Below are positions 21,101 through 24,468 of a stretch of DNA of 24,468 bases, piece after piece (the stretch's first letter is position 1; every line of letters starts with the position of its first letter). Source of the stretch: Chara braunii (taxonomy: Eukaryota > Streptophyta > Charophyceae > Charales > Characeae). Location of the stretch: NCBI GenBank assembly GCA_003427395.1, contig BFEA01001011.1, positions 237,692-262,159 of the forward strand, written 5' to 3'. The translations under genes were made by a program, and so were the position numbers. The notes beneath the pieces were generated by a model. That model saw only the letters and a program-made list of their open reading frames with translations, searched no databases and was not told where the DNA came from.

Positions 21101-21250
21101 ATCACCGGTCTTGTGATTCCTCCAAGTAAGAAAAAATGCAACTCCCGCCCTAGAAAACGACGTTGGCGCTCAAACACAAAGCGTTTCCGGAGAAGGGAGC
21201 GGGCAGGAGGCTACCTCATCGAGAGTGTGATGGTTGTCGTCTTTTCGTGA
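18200..21250 (+). pseudogene. DUF7869-type transposase-like protein (three in-frame stops)
   Basis: A single plus-strand frame spans 17906-21250. The first in-frame ATG is 18200. It is broken by TGA 19337-19339, TAG 20930-20932 and TGA 20993-20995, while homology-like sequence continues across each. In order: a variable Ser/Thr-rich region; a Cys-rich patch (LCCRRMCC, about 18950); FTERTKWWLQTIHDF; a helix-turn-helix-like segment (CVQAYCNILDISRNTFYVYK, about 19135-19195); TKRAIYESL; KHFWHV...FTKYAKC; then core motifs IIDGMDQ (Asp 19706 and 19715), QADNCFKENKNRF (Asp 19964) and GHTHTDVDATFSVFS (Asp 20084 and 20090). The end is basic (RPRKRRWRSNTKRFRRR, a likely nuclear signal). I assign DUF7869 from these motifs by memory. 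The spaced acidic residues suggest an RNase H-fold nuclease/transposase, which is inference. Introns could explain the stops, but no good splice sites bracket them. Confidence 0.65.
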
Positions 21251-21508
21251 GGAGAACGTATTGCCATGCTGGCGTGTGCACACCACGCTTGACTCCATGA
21301 AATGCATCGCTTAATGATTTGTGCTCTCTGGGTTACGCGCCTCAAATCAACAAGAGTTCTTCATCAATTTTCGACATTGACCGTGGGGGCGTTTTGGTCT
21401 TCGTAGCATGACCTCGGGCTTTCGATCCTGACCTTGATGTGACGCTTTTATTGTGACTTTTGTCTTTTGCAGTGTGCAGACTTTCCTCTTCTGACGTACT
21501 TTGAAAAC

Positions 21509-21922
21509 ATGGATGAGATTTTGGGCTTTATTGAAATAAAAGTCCCTGGACGATTGGCGATTATCACAAAGGGAGGAGCGTTTCCTTTTCAATATGAGAG
21601 AATTTTCAAGATCGTAGCGGGAGGACGGACAATGTTTGTCATCATGGTGAGGTTTACTGATCTGAGCATTTTCGACATGCGCATATATGAGCGTCGGGGG
21701 GAAAATTGGATGCGAGGAGATTTTACAAGAGCTTATGTAAAAGCTTCAGAAGTTCTTTTCGCCTTGAGACGTGCTGTGCTCGGAGCAGGGGGTGACATTG
21801 AGGGTTTCTCGTTTGCAATTACGGAGTTTGAAGGTCTGCCTCAACCTCCAATCCCGGCTTGCATGGTGGACGGTTCGACATGGGAACCGATAGTGAACGC
21901 TCTGCAAAGAGGCTTCTTCTGA
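21509..21922 (+). CDS. Uncharacterised 137-residue protein
   Basis: This is a complete ATG-to-TGA frame starting MDEILGFIEIKVPGRLAI. It follows 260 bases after the DUF7869-type gene on the same strand. The frame is open 14 codons upstream to a good acceptor, TTTTGTCTTTTGCAG (ending 21472), so it could be a downstream exon whose true start lies further 5'. The protein looks globular and mixed alpha/beta, with hydrophobic strands (IFKIVAGGRTMFVIMVRFTDLSIFDMRIY) and a C-terminus GLPQPPIPACMVDGSTWEP. There is no membrane segment and no family I recognise. Its C-terminal 70 codons are repeated, diverged, 536 bases downstream. Context suggests an accessory protein of the same element, which is inference. 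Confidence 0.55.
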   Translation: MDEILGFIEIKVPGRLAIITKGGAFPFQYERIFKIVAGGRTMFVIMVRFTDLSIFDMRIYERRGENWMRGDFTRAYVKASEVLFALRRAVLGAGGDIEGFSFAITEFEGLPQPPIPACMVDGSTWEPIVNALQRGFF

Positions 21923-22224
21923 AGACTTCAACTTTTTAAGACTTTTCGTGACCAGTCATACGTTTTTGGAGTTTTGTGTAACTATGTCGGATTTGTGAAC
22001 ATTTCCGTAGTACAGTTATTTTTTGTTTATTTTTACTTTTCACCAGTTTGAGAGACGAGTCTCAACACTTCCCAAGTTTTGTGGTCGAATGTTACATTAG
22101 TTGAAATTTGCACACTATGAAGTATTAACGAAAGCCACGATTGCCGACCCTGGCTCATGGTCCGTTGTGGTTCAGATGCATCCGACCCAGAGAATAAGGA
22201 TACTGTTACGACAAGCAAACACAA

Positions 22225-22645
22225 GAGCGTCAAGGGGGAAACTAGATGCTGGGAGATTTTACATCATCTTATCTGCAAGCTGTAGATGTTCTTGTGTCCT
22301 TGAGACATGTTGTTGTCATGGCCGGGGGAGACGTTCTCGGTTTCCATTACGGGGTTCGAAGGTCTGCCTCAACCTCCTATCTCGGCTTGCATTGTTGACG
22401 GTTCAACATGGGAACCGCTACTGAACGCTTTGCGAAGAGGCTTATTTTGAAGATTTCAAGTTCGGGACACTTTGGTAACGAGTCTTACGTTTTTAGAGTT
22501 TCGTTAGGATGTCGGATTTGTGAATGTTTTCATAATGTAGCCTTTTTCAGAGATAAATCTCGACATTTTCAAATTTTTGTGTTAGAATGTCCGATTAGTT
22601 GAAATTTTCACACTGTAAAGTACTGAGGGTTTCTGATTCATCCAG
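22225..22645 (+). pseudogene. Diverged duplicate of the 137-residue ORF's 3' part and trailer
   Basis: The stretch from 22225 aligns with 21689-22190. Shared blocks include GAAGGTCTGCCTCAACCTCC, ACATGGGAACCG and the non-coding TTAGTTGAAAT...CACACT trailer. The C-terminal reading in the same frame is similar (DGSTWEPLLNALRRG before a TGA), but the upstream frame is broken and the N-terminal half is absent. It is a local tandem duplication that has decayed. The trailer duplication shows that the unit included about 250 bases of 3' flank. Confidence 0.75.
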
Positions 22646-23085
22646 CGTCCTCGCCTTGCAAACTGTTTGGTTGTGTAGAATGTGGGACTCAGTTTTGCAA
22701 GGTTTAGTTCACATTTCATGGCGTAGTGGGTGTTCTTGATTTGGATAGCCTTGCCAACTCTTTGGTTAATGAAAACTTTTGAGGTAACCGTCACGAATTC
22801 ACAATATTGGGACCATATAACTGTTATCTGTTTTTACTGCGTACTTCTCATTTGTCTCGACAATGGTTGTGTGCTTATGTAGGCTGGATGTCCCGCTCTG
22901 TTTTTAATTTGTCTTCGCTTTTCAATCTGATTCTCATGAGTTGTCAAATGTCTTCAAAATCCAGTGCGATCTTTCAAAATAAATATAAGGTCCTTGGTCA
23001 CTTCAACAATTGATAATCTGTACGCAGTTCGATTCGGATGTATCCTACGCATTCGTTTGAGCCTTCTCCAATGCCCAATCCTCAG
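22646..23085. other. No recognised gene; contains one TCGGATGTATCC site
   Basis: AT-rich sequence with short reading frames only. The stretch near 22640-22800 repeats TTTGGTT and GCCTTGC words. The only structured item I see is the TCGGATGTATCC at 23034-23045. Confidence 0.5.
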
Positions 23086-23445
23086 ATGATAACGTCTCTA
23101 CATAATATGCTCCCCACCACTTCACTCCGTACGATGCCCGTTTGTTTTGAGAAATGTTTGGTAAAGTGATAATGTACATGCATCCGCCATGTAGTTGAAA
23201 TTTAAGACTGATGGTTATTAAAGTTCTTAAGGGGTTCCCAAGGGTGCACGTTTTTTTGTTAACATACATCATTTGATCTCGGCGAGGACAGTGGCGGAGT
23301 GGTGGGCAGCATTGGGTAGGGATGTTACAAGTTCATGGTTGCAAGGTCGAACCCGGCAAGCGGCAAATGATAACGTCTCTACATAATGCTGCCCACCACT
23401 TCACTCCGTCCGACGCCCTTTTATTTTAAGAAATGTTTGGTACTA
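23086..23445. repeat. Direct repeat (about 80 bp, period 281) flanking a tRNA-SINE-like core
   Basis: ATGATAACGTCTCTACATAA at 23086 recurs at 23367. Both are followed by closely similar text (CACCACTTCACTCCG, AGAAATGTTTGGTA). Between them, 23292-23302 reads TGGCGGAGTGG, fitting the pol III A-box, and 23344-23353 reads AGGTCGAACC, a B-box with one or two deviations, 52 bases apart. In addition GGAGTGGTGGGCAGCAT (23297-23313) is the near reverse complement of the second repeat copy. A decayed tRNA-derived SINE with a partly inverted duplicate is my best reading. A 3' tail was not found. Confidence 0.4.
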
Positions 23446-24169
23446 AGCTATAACTGCTTCTTCGAATGATAACATATTGGGCTATGATCATAAGTTCAAC
23501 CTTTTGATTGAGTGAAGGATATTTAATGAATGACGCACGGTTGATAACATAACGGATTTTCTCCATCCGAATAATGAAATATTTGATTCGGATATATTTT
23601 ACTCATGTGATTCGGATGTATCCTACTCATCCTGCTTGTATTCAGTTAAACTTAAAAAATGAGTTATTCTTGTCACTCCCATGCACCCTTTAAAGCCTCA
23701 ACGAAAACCTTTTTCGGGTCACTCATATGTGTCCCTCACAAGGCGAAACCTTCGATATGCTACGTTCATACTGACTGTGTGCCAGTTTAGTAAGGATGTA
23801 TCCGACTTCAGTAATTGAACTTTTCGTCTTGAAACAAACTAAATGTGTTGAGGATTTATCCATTGAATAGAGACTCTTATCGTCGTGTACGAATGTATAA
23901 TGACCATCTTCTTTCGTCAGCCGTGTATACCTTTCGAGTTCCTCGAACGACAAAAGTACTATTTAAAAAATAATGTACTATTTTGATGAATAGCATGTTA
24001 ATACGAATCACATAGTGTTTTCCGCATATAAAAGAAATTACCCAAGTCTACCACGAAAAAAATTACACCACGCATTGGAGAACATTCGATCCGTACAGAA
24101 AAAGAGAAGTGTTTACAAAAAGAATCTCCCCGGAGCGTCTAAATTACCAATGATACCCTCAGTTGAATC
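23446..24169. other. AT-rich region with four palindrome-motif remnants
   Basis: The region contains TCGGATATATTT (23588), TCGGATGTATCC (23612), GGATGTATCCGA (23793) and CCATCCGAATAATG near 23566. A 76-codon minus-strand ORF (23723-23953) spans one motif copy; its sequence matches nothing I know and I do not call it a gene. Confidence 0.5.
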
Positions 24170-24468
24170 TCAAGCCGACGAACAACAGCGAGTGGGAGAG
24201 AGGGAATGGGGACAGAGAGAGAGAGAGAGACATGTATCCTGCACCATACAACTAGAAGATCCTGTTACCGCTCAAGGCGAGAGGACCAGTATGCAGATCC
24301 ACAGGGGGGAGTGGCACTTCCCTGAGGCCTTTCTGCTGCATGCCACGTGCGGCTTCATCAGAGGGAGAACCCTTCCTTTCTCGTCAGAAGGGGGGACTGG
24401 GAAAGAGAGTGGAGGGGGAGGGGGAGAGAGAGAGAGCGAGAGAAAGAGAGAGAGAGAGAAGGAGGGGG
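24170..24468. repeat. (GA)n-rich tract at window end
   Basis: Purine-rich sequence with a clean (GA)n at about 24215-24229 and a long GA/GGGGA run from about 24388 to the end. The window starts with a similar (GA)n. No gene is visible. Confidence 0.85.

Larger units (their letters stand above)
17706..23804. promoter_or_regulatory. Dispersed palindrome TCGGATGCATCCGA and variants (about 10 sites)
   Basis: Exact or near copies occur at 17706 (TCGGATGCATCCGA), 17772 and 17923 (TCGGATTCATCCGA), 20702 (exact, inside the coding region, extended to TTCGGATGCATCCGAA), 22172 (TCAGATGCATCCGA) and 22632 (TCTGATTCATCCAG). Further ones are at 23034 and 23612 (TCGGATGTATCC), 23588 (TCGGATATATTT) and 23793 (GGATGTATCCGA). 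They surround and run through the DUF7869-type gene and its accessory ORF. I saw none elsewhere in the window. They may be protein-binding sites or subterminal repeats of a mobile element; the function is inferred only. Confidence 0.7.

Noticed and set aside
23723-23953. 76-codon minus-strand ORF as a small gene
   Set aside because: No recognisable motif, AT-rich setting, and it overlaps a copy of the dispersed palindrome.

Overview
The window looks like nuclear DNA of a plant-lineage eukaryote. A charophyte alga such as Chara is my best guess, from general familiarity with its repeat style and not from any search. The grounds are a chromodomain-bearing Ty3/Gypsy element primed by a tRNA-iMet-like binding site, very heavy (CT)n/(GA)n and (CA)n microsatellites, GT-AG type splice signals and mostly mobile DNA. 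No intact, recognisable host gene is visible.

Layout. 1-2088: microsatellites, a 62-bp unit repeated inside a (CT)n tract, a 28-bp near-perfect palindrome, a 36-bp foldback repeat, then (GATT)n and (CA)n arrays. 2089-12310: one Ty3/Gypsy chromovirus-type LTR retrotransposon on the minus strand, with TGCA...TGCA LTRs, PBS, a polypurine-like tract, a long leader, gag with a CCHC knuckle, and pol with PR, RT, RNase H, integrase and chromodomain. It sits inside a (CA)n array with a possible CACAC target duplication. It is dead: many stops, two frameshifts around the zinc knuckle, damaged protease, RNase H and integrase active-site motifs, and a roughly 0.6-kb insertion in integrase. About 1 kb at 11291-12289 is an apparently misassembled second copy of the 3' end. 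12311-16159: microsatellites, an 83-N gap, and sequence with no recognised gene but some promoter/intron-like signals. 16166-16520: a 355-bp non-autonomous inverted-repeat element rich in CGTACG palindromes, with a CGAGGA flanking duplication.

17.7-23.8 kb is the most interesting part. A long plus-strand gene (about 18200-21250, three in-frame stops) encodes a protein I assign to the DUF7869-type family: a Cys/HTH-like N-terminal part followed by a putative RNase H-fold, transposase-like core with IIDGMDQ, QADNC and GHTHTDVDATF motifs. It is followed by a 137-residue ORF of unknown function whose 3' part is duplicated just downstream. A palindromic motif, TCGGATGCATCCGA and variants, recurs about ten times through this 6-kb stretch and nowhere else that I saw in the window. 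Gene, accessory ORF, tandem upstream repeats and dispersed palindrome may together be one poorly described mobile-element family, but I could not find its ends.
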